A stretch of DNA of 12,825 nt, from positions 1-12,825 of the forward strand of contig JAHRWG010000117.1 in assembly GCA_019090295.1 (NCBI GenBank), given 5' to 3'. The position numbers and the translations under genes were made by a program. Under the pieces are notes generated by a model. The model was given only the letters and a program-made list of their open reading frames with translations, was not told the origin of the DNA and did no database searches. Within the stretch, counting starts at the first letter, position 1, and each line of letters starts with the position of its first letter. Positions 1 through 6,381 of the stretch are shown piece by piece. This DNA comes from Cycloclasticus sp. (lineage in GTDB: Bacteria; Pseudomonadota; Gammaproteobacteria; Methylococcales; Cycloclasticaceae).

Positions 1-41
1 CCTAGAGTTCGTCGGCAGCGTCAGATGTGTATAAGAGACAG
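1..41. other. Nextera/Tn5 i5-side sequencing adapter (artefact)
   Basis: The first 8 bases, CCTAGAGT, look like an i5 index (I recall it as S516). They are followed by the 14-base Nextera read-1 stem TCGTCGGCAGCGTC and the 19-base Tn5 mosaic end AGATGTGTATAAGAGACAG. None of this is genomic. It supplies the false C-terminus and stop codon of the reading frame that runs into it from the right on the minus strand. Confidence 0.97.
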
Positions 42-610
42 TCGCTTTGTTGTATAAGAATGTTTCTCCACTTTAAGTCTAAATGGAAAACGCCTGCATC
101 ATGAGCTCTTTTTAGTTGACTGAAAAGTTGCTTTTTGATGCTTTTGAGCGCTTCTTGGCGCGCCTTTTTTGGCATTTTCATCAGTACATCGGTATAAAAA
201 TCATCTAACTGCATCGTGTTTGGAAGTTCTTGGCTAACAATGCAGGCAGTGTTTAGTCGCCCCATTACACGCTGCTCGTACAACGCGATGACATCTAAGG
301 TAGGAATCTGGAGTTTTTTAAATCGTTGGTAATTAATGAGCTCATTGGCTGCCTTACTACGACGTAAGAAAAACTCCCAGATGTTTTTGGTATACCGGTA
401 GCGTTTGAAATAGATAGCGTTCTGTTCAGACGCTTGAGATACCTTGAGGCAGGTTGTGGTTCCAGAGGATAAAACAACGCCATCGTTAAAAACCGGCCAA
501 ATTAAAGGGTTATTAAGCCCAAGTTTTGACAGTGATTGAAAATACTTAGGGTCAATATTTAGTCGGGTGCCATGAAAGGTATAGCGATATAATGAGATAT
601 TAGAAGACAT
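42..610 (-). CDS. Kdo/WaaP-family LPS core kinase, 3' end missing
   Basis: This is probably a cytoplasmic or membrane-associated kinase that phosphorylates sugars (heptose or Kdo) of the LPS inner core. About 189 genuine residues are present. K69 in an FKRY context fits the nucleotide-binding lysine and E90 could be its helix-C partner. The catalytic loop at 170-185 reads H-D-A-G-V-F-H-L-D-L-K-W-R-N-I-L, so catalytic D178, K180 and N183 are intact. The metal-binding Asp (DFG equivalent) lies beyond the contig end. Residues 191-202 and the apparent stop are translated adapter (C-L-L-Y-T-S-D-A-A-D-E-L) and should be removed. The ATG at 608-610 is the only reasonable start; no strong Shine-Dalgarno sequence is visible. 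The gene diverges from the InaA-family gene with 23 bp between start codons. The family call rests on the catalytic loop and the neighbours; the exact substrate is unknown. Confidence 0.8.
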
Positions 611-618
611 TCAATATG

Positions 619-629
619 TAGGTTAGGGA
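619..629 (+). promoter_or_regulatory. Ribosome binding site deciding a GTG start
   Basis: A purine-rich stretch TAGGTTAGGGA lies 4-9 bases upstream of the GTG at 634. The only nearby ATG, at 616-618, is followed at once by an in-frame TAG. The GTG is therefore the start of the InaA-family gene. The whole divergent spacer is only 23 bp, so the promoters must extend into the coding regions. Confidence 0.5.
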
Positions 630-633
630 CTTA

Positions 634-1410
634 GTGGAACATTATATAGCTGAAAAATGGCAAGATATACTCGTTTTTAATAACCTAGATACCCGTGATA
701 AGGTTTGGGCGTTAGAAACAGAATGGTTTGAAAAGCCCAACTATTGCCGTGGTGGTTGGAGCGGTGTCGCGAGGCTTGAACTAACACTGCCGTTAGGTGG
801 TAAAGTGGGTGTGTTTTTGAAGCGCCAGGAAAACCATATGACACGCTCTTTAGCGCACCCTTTTACTGGAATACCGACCTTTGCCAAAGAATTTAATTTA
901 ATCACTAAATTTGCTGAAAAAAAGATCCCGTCTCTCGATGTGGTTTACTTTGAGCAATGGAGGGAAGAAGGACACCAGCGAGCTTTTATTATGACAGAGG
1001 AATTGGGCGGCTACCTTCCATTATCATCAGATGCTTATAAAATGGGCGGAAAGACCCTTCATAGCCAGCCTCTGAAAAACGCATTTTTTCAATCGCTAGC
1101 CAATTTAATGCGGCGAATGCACGATAACCATTTCAAACATAATTGTTTTTACCCAAACCATGTCTTTGCTAAACCATCGGGTCAAGGGCAATTTGACTTG
1201 AAAGTGATTGACCTAGAAAAAGTAAAAAGGGTGTGGTTTAAAAAATCTGCATCCATACGGGATTTATCTAGTTTTTTACGGCATGCAACTAGTTGGTCTA
1301 AGGAAGATAAGCAGGCATTTATAGCCGTTTACTTACAAGAAAAGCCGGGCCGCCGAACAGACAGGTTGTGGCAGAAGATTAATGCGCGCATTAAGAAGAA
1401 ACTAGGTTAA
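634..1410 (+). CDS. InaA-family lipopolysaccharide kinase-like protein
   Basis: A 258-residue protein of the InaA branch of the Kdo/WaaP kinase fold, a family common in Pseudomonas and tied to LPS-core phosphorylation and stress. The N-terminal lobe carries the glycine-rich stretch R-G-G-W-S-G-V-A-R-L (39-48), the lysine of FLKRQ (K63) and a candidate helix-C glutamate in AKEF (E86). The C-terminal lobe has the loop starting at H163, then HNCFYPNHVF (169-178), and V-I-D-L-E-K with D193 as the likely metal-binding Asp. Aligned by eye with WaaP HRD-x-Y-x-x-H, the catalytic Asp position is occupied by C171. It may be a pseudokinase or use another base. The start is GTG. The gene converges on dgkA with 5 bp between stop codons. 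There are no membrane segments. The family call is firm; activity and substrate are not. Confidence 0.82.
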   Translation: MEHYIAEKWQDILVFNNLDTRDKVWALETEWFEKPNYCRGGWSGVARLELTLPLGGKVGVFLKRQENHMTRSLAHPFTGIPTFAKEFNLITKFAEKKIPSLDVVYFEQWREEGHQRAFIMTEELGGYLPLSSDAYKMGGKTLHSQPLKNAFFQSLANLMRRMHDNHFKHNCFYPNHVFAKPSGQGQFDLKVIDLEKVKRVWFKKSASIRDLSSFLRHATSWSKEDKQAFIAVYLQEKPGRRTDRLWQKINARIKKKLG

Positions 1411-1415
1411 TAGGT

Positions 1416-1775
1416 TTACAGTAAAATAATTAACCAGCTCGAGCCAACCAGCACCATGCCTAAGAAAACAGCGGCAGAGCCAATATCCTTAGCTCGGCCA
1501 GATAGTTCATGATGTTCAAGCCCGATTCGGTCAACAGTAGCTTCAATCGCTGAGTTTAGTAACTCTATAACTAAAAGCAGTAATAAGCTGCCAATAAGAA
1601 TAGAGCGTTCGACAGCTGATTCACCTATGTAAAGAGCAAGAGGAATTGCTATTAAACTAATGATAACCTCTTGCCTAAAGGCTTCTTCATGCTGCCAGCA
1701 AGCCTTTAAACCTGCTCTAGAGTTTGACCAAGCAGCTACTAGGCGCTGAAGACCACGTAAGTTTTGCCCAGCCAT
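1416..1775 (-). CDS. dgkA: Diacylglycerol kinase
   Basis: An integral inner-membrane enzyme that phosphorylates diacylglycerol to phosphatidic acid with ATP. At 119 residues it has the usual family size, with three hydrophobic helices at roughly 37-52, 57-75 and 99-118. The family core is fully visible: H-E-E-A-F-R-Q-E (29-36, E30 matching E. coli E28), E-L-L-N-S-A-I-E-A-T-V-D-R-I-G (71-85, with E71, N74 and E78 matching E69, N72 and E76) and H-E-L-S-G-R-A-K-D (89-97). It starts two bases after the eptC stop codon. Its Shine-Dalgarno GGA (1784-1786) lies inside the last eptC codons, so the two are very likely co-transcribed and translationally coupled. The pairing makes sense because EptC releases diacylglycerol when it strips phosphoethanolamine from phosphatidylethanolamine. 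Confidence 0.97.
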   Translation of the reverse strand: MAGQNLRGLQRLVAAWSNSRAGLKACWQHEEAFRQEVIISLIAIPLALYIGESAVERSILIGSLLLLLVIELLNSAIEATVDRIGLEHHELSGRAKDIGSAAVFLGMVLVGSSWLIILL

Positions 1776-1777
1776 TT

Positions 1778-3511
1778 TTATTGTCCAGCCAATGTATTTT
1801 GTACAACAGTGATGCCGGGAGGTTTTTTTGATGTCAGTAAGTCGTTAAAATCAATCATTTTTTTAGGTGAATAAGGTGAACCAATTAAACGAGGCCGTTC
1901 GATAAACTCAGGGCTAAATATGCTTTTTGTAGGGTCGTAGGCCGCAAAGCTGATACCCGCTAAATCAGCCCAACTATAAATAAAATCTGAATTTAAATAG
2001 GGTCGCTTTGTATATTCCACAAGCTGCTTACGTTTGCTTTCTGGCATCCAATCGGGTGATAACCAAGTTAAAAAGGGGACAGTGTACATAGGGAGAGTTG
2101 GTCGCCCTTCATTTCTACCGGTAAATAGATGCTCTTCAGTATCGAATACATCCTCACCATGATCGGCAAAGTAAACTAATGAGCTCGTAATATTTTTGTC
2201 TTTAAGTGTTTTTATTAGCTGACTAACGACGTAATCATTATACAAAACGGCATTATCATAGGCATTGTATTCTTCTATGTCTTTGTCAGGAACCCAACTA
2301 GGAATGCCTTGGCGGCCTTTGAATTGATTGAATTTTTCGGGGTAGCGATAATGGTACGTTCGATGAGTGCCCAGTAAATGGACGATAATGAGTTTACGTT
2401 CAGCGGTATCTTCAAGTGCCTCACTAAAAGGCTGGAGGACCACCTCATCATATTGTTTAGCGTTTTGGGCTCGATTGTTATTTAGATAAACCGGTTGATT
2501 CGTTTGCTGTGAAAAAGTTAACAGCATGGTATTACGAGTTGTTTGAGTCTGTTGGTTGGTAATCCAAAAGGACTTATAACCACCTTGGTGCATCATATTC
2601 ATCAGGGTCGGCGTTGTCAGGTAATCGTCTGGGCGCTGTTGGTCTGCAAAGGTTAATATTTGTTGTAAGGCTTCAATCGTATAGGGTCTTGGACTGATGA
2701 CATTATCAAAGGTGATCAGTTCATCACTCATTTTGTCTAACATAGGTGTGGTTTTACGAGGGTAGCCATATAAGCTCATTCGATAGGCATTAGTTGACTC
2801 ACCAAGAACAAGCACCATGGTGTTTTTCGGGTGTTGATCTGACAGGTTAAAGCCTTTAAGAGGAGGTATTTGGCTGTTTTTTGCCAACTGTATTTGCATC
2901 GTGTCACGTACTTTTTGATATTTAAAGTAGCCAGCAATAATGTTCCACGGCGATGCCGGTTCAATACGGTCTTGTAGCTTTTTGATTGACCGGTCCCAGT
3001 TGGCGCCCTGTACAGCAAGAGGCTTGATGAGTGGCCAACTAAAAATAAATGCAAAAAGGCTGATGCTGATCGCTTTACTTAGACGATGTGGTAAATAAAC
3101 GGGTTCTAGTCTTCGCCAAAGGAAATACGCTGCAAGCGCATAAATGAATAACCATGCGAAAATAGCTGGGGAAGCATAGGACTCTAAAAACTCTTGGCTT
3201 TCTGCAGGGTTTGATTCAAAGATAATAAATAAAACACTTTGTGAAAAATCTTGGCCAAACACATAAAAGTAACTCCAGCTAACAATTGAGCACGACCATA
3301 ATAAAATGCCAACACCAGCACCGATAAGCCGTGTTCTTTTAGGCCAAATCAAACAGGGGATAAGCCATAAGGTAGACATTAAAATAGCATCTCTAACGCC
3401 AACACTACCAGACATACCGGTTGTATAAATTGCTATTTGGTAGGGGGCTGAAAAGAAAAAGAAGTAAAGATAAAGTTTACCAAGTGTTCGCCAAGGGTTT
3501 TTCTGTGTCAT
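1778..3511 (-). CDS. eptC: LPS core phosphoethanolamine transferase, EptC/CptA type
   Basis: An inner-membrane enzyme with a periplasmic catalytic domain that transfers phosphoethanolamine from phosphatidylethanolamine to LPS, in E. coli to the phosphate on heptose I. The 577 residues equal the length I recall for E. coli EptC. Five hydrophobic segments precede the catalytic domain (about 12-29, 40-57, 61-82, 114-132 and 146-166). The sulfatase-fold motifs are G-E-S-T-N-A-Y-R-M-S-L-Y-G-Y-P-R-K-T-T-P (237-256; metal ligand E238, predicted nucleophile T254), R-P-Y-T-I-E (275-280), I-T-N-Q-Q-T (317-322), L-L-G-T-H (379-383) and F-A-D-H-G-E (448-453; D450, H451). The L-Y-G-Y-P-R and F-W-I-T-N-Q-Q-T wording favours EptC over lipid A-specific EptA. 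No Shine-Dalgarno sequence is obvious before the ATG. It is the first gene of a pair with dgkA. A PmrA-box-like repeat lies 43-59 bases upstream. Confidence 0.92.
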   Translation of the reverse strand: MTQKNPWRTLGKLYLYFFFFSAPYQIAIYTTGMSGSVGVRDAILMSTLWLIPCLIWPKRTRLIGAGVGILLWSCSIVSWSYFYVFGQDFSQSVLFIIFESNPAESQEFLESYASPAIFAWLFIYALAAYFLWRRLEPVYLPHRLSKAISISLFAFIFSWPLIKPLAVQGANWDRSIKKLQDRIEPASPWNIIAGYFKYQKVRDTMQIQLAKNSQIPPLKGFNLSDQHPKNTMVLVLGESTNAYRMSLYGYPRKTTPMLDKMSDELITFDNVISPRPYTIEALQQILTFADQQRPDDYLTTPTLMNMMHQGGYKSFWITNQQTQTTRNTMLLTFSQQTNQPVYLNNNRAQNAKQYDEVVLQPFSEALEDTAERKLIIVHLLGTHRTYHYRYPEKFNQFKGRQGIPSWVPDKDIEEYNAYDNAVLYNDYVVSQLIKTLKDKNITSSLVYFADHGEDVFDTEEHLFTGRNEGRPTLPMYTVPFLTWLSPDWMPESKRKQLVEYTKRPYLNSDFIYSWADLAGISFAAYDPTKSIFSPEFIERPRLIGSPYSPKKMIDFNDLLTSKKPPGITVVQNTLAGQ

Positions 3512-3553
3512 ATAAAGATAGAAAGCTAAAGTTAGTTAGTTTAATTTCTAAAG

Positions 3554-3570
3554 CTTAAATCTACCTTAAT
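3554..3570 (-). promoter_or_regulatory. PmrA-box-like direct repeat upstream of eptC
   Basis: In the eptC direction the sequence reads ATTAAG-GTAGA-TTTAAG: two TTAA half-sites 11 bp apart, 43-59 bases before the ATG. This fits the HTTAAD-N5-HTTAAD form described for PmrA (BasR), which controls phosphoethanolamine transferase genes in several gammaproteobacteria. The spacer is AT-rich and has other TTAA words, so a chance match is possible. No convincing -10 could be placed downstream. Confidence 0.35.
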
Positions 3571-3610
3571 AAAAACCTATTTGTTAGTTTTAACGTGATT
3601 TAATTTTTAT

Positions 3611-3639
3611 TTGAATAAAAAAGTAAGATTACTTTTTAT
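3611..3639 (+). promoter_or_regulatory. Possible promoter with operator-like dyad before the carbamoyltransferase gene
   Basis: A perfect inverted repeat (arms AAAAAGTAA at 3618-3626 and TTACTTTTT at 3629-3637, two-base centre GA) lies in the eptC/carbamoyltransferase spacer. It sits in the gap between a weak -35 candidate TTGAAT (3611-3616) and a -10 candidate TTTTAT (3634-3639), 17 bp apart. A repressor site over the promoter would look like this. The dyad is seen directly; the promoter is tentative. The rest of the 219-bp spacer is AT-rich with no recognised element apart from the TTAA repeat near eptC. Confidence 0.3.
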
Positions 3640-3730
3640 GAATGGGGTTTAATTTACCAGCGAAGAAAGCGGAAATTCAGTAAAATGACGGTATTAAGAC
3701 TCTTACGTCAGATGGAATAACAGGTTAAAT

Positions 3731-5464
3731 ATGAACGTTTTAGGTTTGTCAGGTGCGGTTAGTCACGATGCTTCCGCTGCATTATATGTTAATGGGGAGT
3801 TGGTAGCGGCGGCTGAGGAAGAGCGTTTTCTTCGAGATAAGCATGCAAAAGGTAAATTTCCTTACGAGTCAACAAAGTTCTGTTTGGCGCAGGCGGGACT
3901 CAAGCCTAGCGATATTGATGTAGTGGCTTTTCCATATGCCAAAATTGGCCTATCCAGCCCTGCACGATGGCATTACGCCAAGCGACATTGGTATGCACCT
4001 GACCGCGCATTAATGGCGCTGTTTAACGGCAACCGTCGGTATGAACGTAACTTTAAAAACGTCATGAAAATGCTCGATGATTTGGGGATTGACTCAAAGC
4101 GGGTTAAATTCGTTCCTGTCGAGCACCATTTGGCGCATGCAAGTAGCGCTTACCACTTAAGTGGCTTTAAAGAAAAAACAGCTATTTTGGGCATTGATGG
4201 GAAAGGTGAGTATGCCACGACCTTTTTTGGATATGGTGAAAATGGCAAAATCCACAAAATCAAAGAATTCTATGACCCCGATTCATTGGGTGGTGTTTAT
4301 GGCGCTATTACTGAATTTCTTGGTTTTGAGATGCTTGATGGTGAATTTAAAGTAATGGGTATGGCGCCTTATGGCGACCCAAATCGTTTTGATTTTTCTC
4401 GTTTGATTGATACCGATGGCAAGGACTTTAGAGTCAATACCCAGCTGGTTAACTGTTTAGGTTTGCGTCGTTATAAGGAAAATGGCAAAGGTTACTACTT
4501 TAGCCCGAAATTAATTGACTGGCTTGGACCTAGACGACAAGGGGATGAAATAGATGACCCATATATTGATTATGCAGCAAGTATTCAGGCATTATTAGAG
4601 AAAGTAGCCTTGGGCTTAATTGATACCTATCTAGGCGATACCTTGAAGGAAACGGGTAAGTTATGTTATGCCGGTGGGGTTGCGTTAAACGTTAAATTAA
4701 ATCAACGTATTATTGCTCGTCCAGACGTCAAAGAGCTTTTCGTACAGCCTGCTTCAAGTGACGCTGGAACGGCGATTGGTGCTGCCAGTTATGCCGCACA
4801 AGAACTGGGCGAACAGATTGAAAAAATGGAGCACGTGTATCTAGGGCCAGAATACAGTAATGATGAATGTATTCAGGCATGCTTGGATCACCCCAATAAA
4901 CCCGACTATGAGGTGTTAGAAAATACGCCTGAATATACAGCTAAGTTGCTAGCAGAGGGAAACCCTATTTCTTGGTTCCAAGGGCGCATGGAATTTGGTC
5001 CACGTGCACTAGGTAATAGAAGTATTATTGGTAACCCGAGTAGCCGTGGGGTAGCGGATAGAATTAATGCACAGATCAAATACCGTGAACGCTGGCGGCC
5101 ATTTTGTCCCAGTATTCTAGACACAGTTGCAGAAGATATTCTACAAACTGATCACCCTAGCCCATACATGACCTTTACCTTTGATGTGGCAGAAAGCTGG
5201 AAAGAAAGAATACCAGAAGTCGTTCATGAAGATGGAACCGCGCGGGCGCAAATTGTCACTGAAAAAACAAATCCGCGCTACTACGCACTGATCACCGAGG
5301 TGGAAAAGCTAACGGGTAATGGGGTGGTATTAAACACCTCGCTTAATCGTCGAGGTGAGCCAATGGTATGCTCACCAACCGATGCGTTAAATATGTTTTA
5401 CGGTTCCGATTTAGAATATTTAGTGATGGAAGATATTCTGGTGAGAAAAGTTAAGCCAGCATAG
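3731..5464 (+). CDS. O-carbamoyltransferase, NodU/CmcH family
   Basis: Uses carbamoyl phosphate to carbamoylate a hydroxyl group, probably on an LPS-core sugar given the neighbours. Its 577 residues hold an N-terminal Kae1/HypF-like ATPase-fold domain (about 1-355) and the family C-terminal domain (about 367-575). Visible motifs are G-L-S-G-A-V-S-H-D-A-S-A (5-16), E-H-H-L-A-H-A-S-S-A-Y (131-141, metal-binding histidines), G-I-D-G-K-G-E (154-160), Y-A-G-G-V-A-L-N (313-320), S-S-D-A-G-T-A (342-348, D344), E-F-G-P-R-A-L-G-N-R-S (421-431) and N-T-S-L-N-R-R-G-E-P (535-544). The start has AGG at 3722-3724, six bases before the ATG. P. aeruginosa carries an LPS-core 7-O-carbamoyltransferase (WapO) among WaaP-like kinases, the closest parallel I know. 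Capsule or small-molecule substrates remain possible. Its 3' end overlaps the convergent kinase gene by 14 bp. Confidence 0.9.
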   Translation: MNVLGLSGAVSHDASAALYVNGELVAAAEEERFLRDKHAKGKFPYESTKFCLAQAGLKPSDIDVVAFPYAKIGLSSPARWHYAKRHWYAPDRALMALFNGNRRYERNFKNVMKMLDDLGIDSKRVKFVPVEHHLAHASSAYHLSGFKEKTAILGIDGKGEYATTFFGYGENGKIHKIKEFYDPDSLGGVYGAITEFLGFEMLDGEFKVMGMAPYGDPNRFDFSRLIDTDGKDFRVNTQLVNCLGLRRYKENGKGYYFSPKLIDWLGPRRQGDEIDDPYIDYAASIQALLEKVALGLIDTYLGDTLKETGKLCYAGGVALNVKLNQRIIARPDVKELFVQPASSDAGTAIGAASYAAQELGEQIEKMEHVYLGPEYSNDECIQACLDHPNKPDYEVLENTPEYTAKLLAEGNPISWFQGRMEFGPRALGNRSIIGNPSSRGVADRINAQIKYRERWRPFCPSILDTVAEDILQTDHPSPYMTFTFDVAESWKERIPEVVHEDGTARAQIVTEKTNPRYYALITEVEKLTGNGVVLNTSLNRRGEPMVCSPTDALNMFYGSDLEYLVMEDILVRKVKPA

Positions 5465-6107
5465 AACGAATATGTTCATTGAATTGACGAGCCAGCTTAG
5501 GATTAAGCTGGCTTTCGTCTAAATAGCCTGCGATAAAAGCATCAAGGTGCGCACGGATTAAGATTTTGTCTTCTTGATAACGCAAAATATGAGAGAAATT
5601 CCTAAGCCGTAAAGCTGGTTTTAAAGATGCTCTTTTTATTTGCATATCAGAAATATCAATCAGACCAAACTCCTTGTTGGGTAAAACCAAGATGTTTTTC
5701 AAATGCGCAGAGCGAAAATACACACCTTTTTGGTGAAGTAGGGCAATAAAGCGACCAAATTTGTAAAATGCAGCGGAGTCGCCCTTTATTTGTTTACTGA
5801 GCTCATCGCGTAATAACTGACCTTCAAGCTTTTGATAGACGACAATGTGGCGTTGAATGCTAGGGCACCATAACAACTGATCAATAGTAATAGTAGGGAT
5901 ACCGAGGTGATGCAGTTTCTTTGCATTATTAACAAAACGACAGGCATAGGGTACAAATAATGCGGTTGAAAAAAGTCGTTTTCGGCGAAAGAGTTTAATG
6001 ATGTTGCCCTTGCCAGTATCAAGTACTTTAAGCCCAAAACCATCCTTTTCAAGGACAGTGGCACCTTCAATAAGCAGTTGGTATTGTTGTTTATTAATTT
6101 TTTCCAT
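5451..6107 (-). CDS. Small kinase-fold protein, LPS kinase/toluene-tolerance-like
   Basis: A 218-residue soluble protein with a compact Kdo/WaaP-type kinase fold. Likely parts are a nucleotide-binding lysine in N-I-I-K-L-F (K38), L-L-H-Q-K-G-V-Y-F-R-S-A-H-L-K-N-I-L (123-140) as the catalytic loop, and G-L-I-D-I-S-D (148-154) with D151 as the metal-binding Asp. The HRD Asp is replaced by serine (F-R-S, S133), while N138 is kept. I recall similar F-R-S-x-H-L-x-N wording in pseudomonad proteins annotated as LPS kinase or toluene tolerance proteins, so the change may be family-wide. The start codon overlaps the stop of the upstream DUF465 gene (TAATG) and there is no Shine-Dalgarno sequence, which suggests reinitiation. 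The 3' end overlaps the convergent carbamoyltransferase gene by 14 bp and contains that gene's hairpin. Substrate unknown. Confidence 0.75.
   Translation of the reverse strand: MEKINKQQYQLLIEGATVLEKDGFGLKVLDTGKGNIIKLFRRKRLFSTALFVPYACRFVNNAKKLHHLGIPTITIDQLLWCPSIQRHIVVYQKLEGQLLRDELSKQIKGDSAAFYKFGRFIALLHQKGVYFRSAHLKNILVLPNKEFGLIDISDMQIKRASLKPALRLRNFSHILRYQEDKILIRAHLDAFIAGYLDESQLNPKLARQFNEHIRSMLA
5486..5519 (+). terminator. Hairpin after the carbamoyltransferase, embedded in the convergent gene
   Basis: Perfect 10-bp arms AGCCAGCTTA (5490-5499) and TAAGCTGGCT (5504-5513) enclose a GGAT loop. GACG (5486-5489) and CGTC (5516-5519) extend the stem across a two-base TT bulge. It begins 21 bases after the carbamoyltransferase stop codon, a position expected of a terminator. 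The following tract TTTCGTCT is only modestly U-rich, so it may serve as a 3' stabiliser or a weak terminator. The same bases encode residues about 197-207 of the convergent kinase-fold gene. Confidence 0.5.
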
Positions 6108-6313
6108 TAAGCATCTATATCGGGAATTAACTGACTTTTTAGGTGTTCGATTTGATCCTTTATAAAAAGTCTACGCTTCTTAAGGCGCCGCACTCTAAGC
6201 TGGTCAGTTGGAATGTCTTCCATTAGGTGATCAATAATATAGTGCAAATCTTGGTGCTCTTGCTTAAGTTCAATAATCCTAAACGATATTTGCTCATTCT
6301 GACTTAAAATCAT
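6107..6313 (-). CDS. DUF465 (YdcH-like) small coiled-coil protein
   Basis: A 68-residue, charged, helical protein with no signal peptide or membrane segment. It matches DUF465 (PF04325) by the pattern L-K-Q-E-H-Q-D-L (16-23), I-I-D-H-L (26-30) and R-L-K-K-R-R-L-F-I-K-D-Q-I-E-H-L (43-58). Family members are small proteins of unknown function, predicted to form antiparallel helices. It lies 68 bp downstream of rsmA on the same strand, and its stop codon shares one base with the next gene's ATG. No clear Shine-Dalgarno sequence precedes the ATG, and no convincing promoter or terminator was found in the 68-bp gap. It occupies the place where apaG-apaH often follow rsmA in this group. Confidence 0.85.
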   Translation of the reverse strand: MILSQNEQISFRIIELKQEHQDLHYIIDHLMEDIPTDQLRVRRLKKRRLFIKDQIEHLKSQLIPDIDA

Positions 6314-6381
6314 GGTGTGTTGGACTGCTTTGGTGAGTTAATTTCAATGATTCAGCATCGTAGACCTATCCCTTATGCAAG

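Noticed and set aside
2776..3054. A second minus-strand open frame of 92 codons inside eptC
   Set aside because: It is a shifted frame of the well-conserved EptC catalytic region, with no family signature of its own.
3731..5464. TsaD/Kae1 (tRNA threonylcarbamoyladenosine) or HypF as the identity of the carbamoyltransferase
   Set aside because: The E-F-G-P-R-A-L-G-N-R-S block and the C-terminal domain are those of NodU/CmcH enzymes. It lacks HypF's acylphosphatase and zinc-finger regions and is too long for TsaD.
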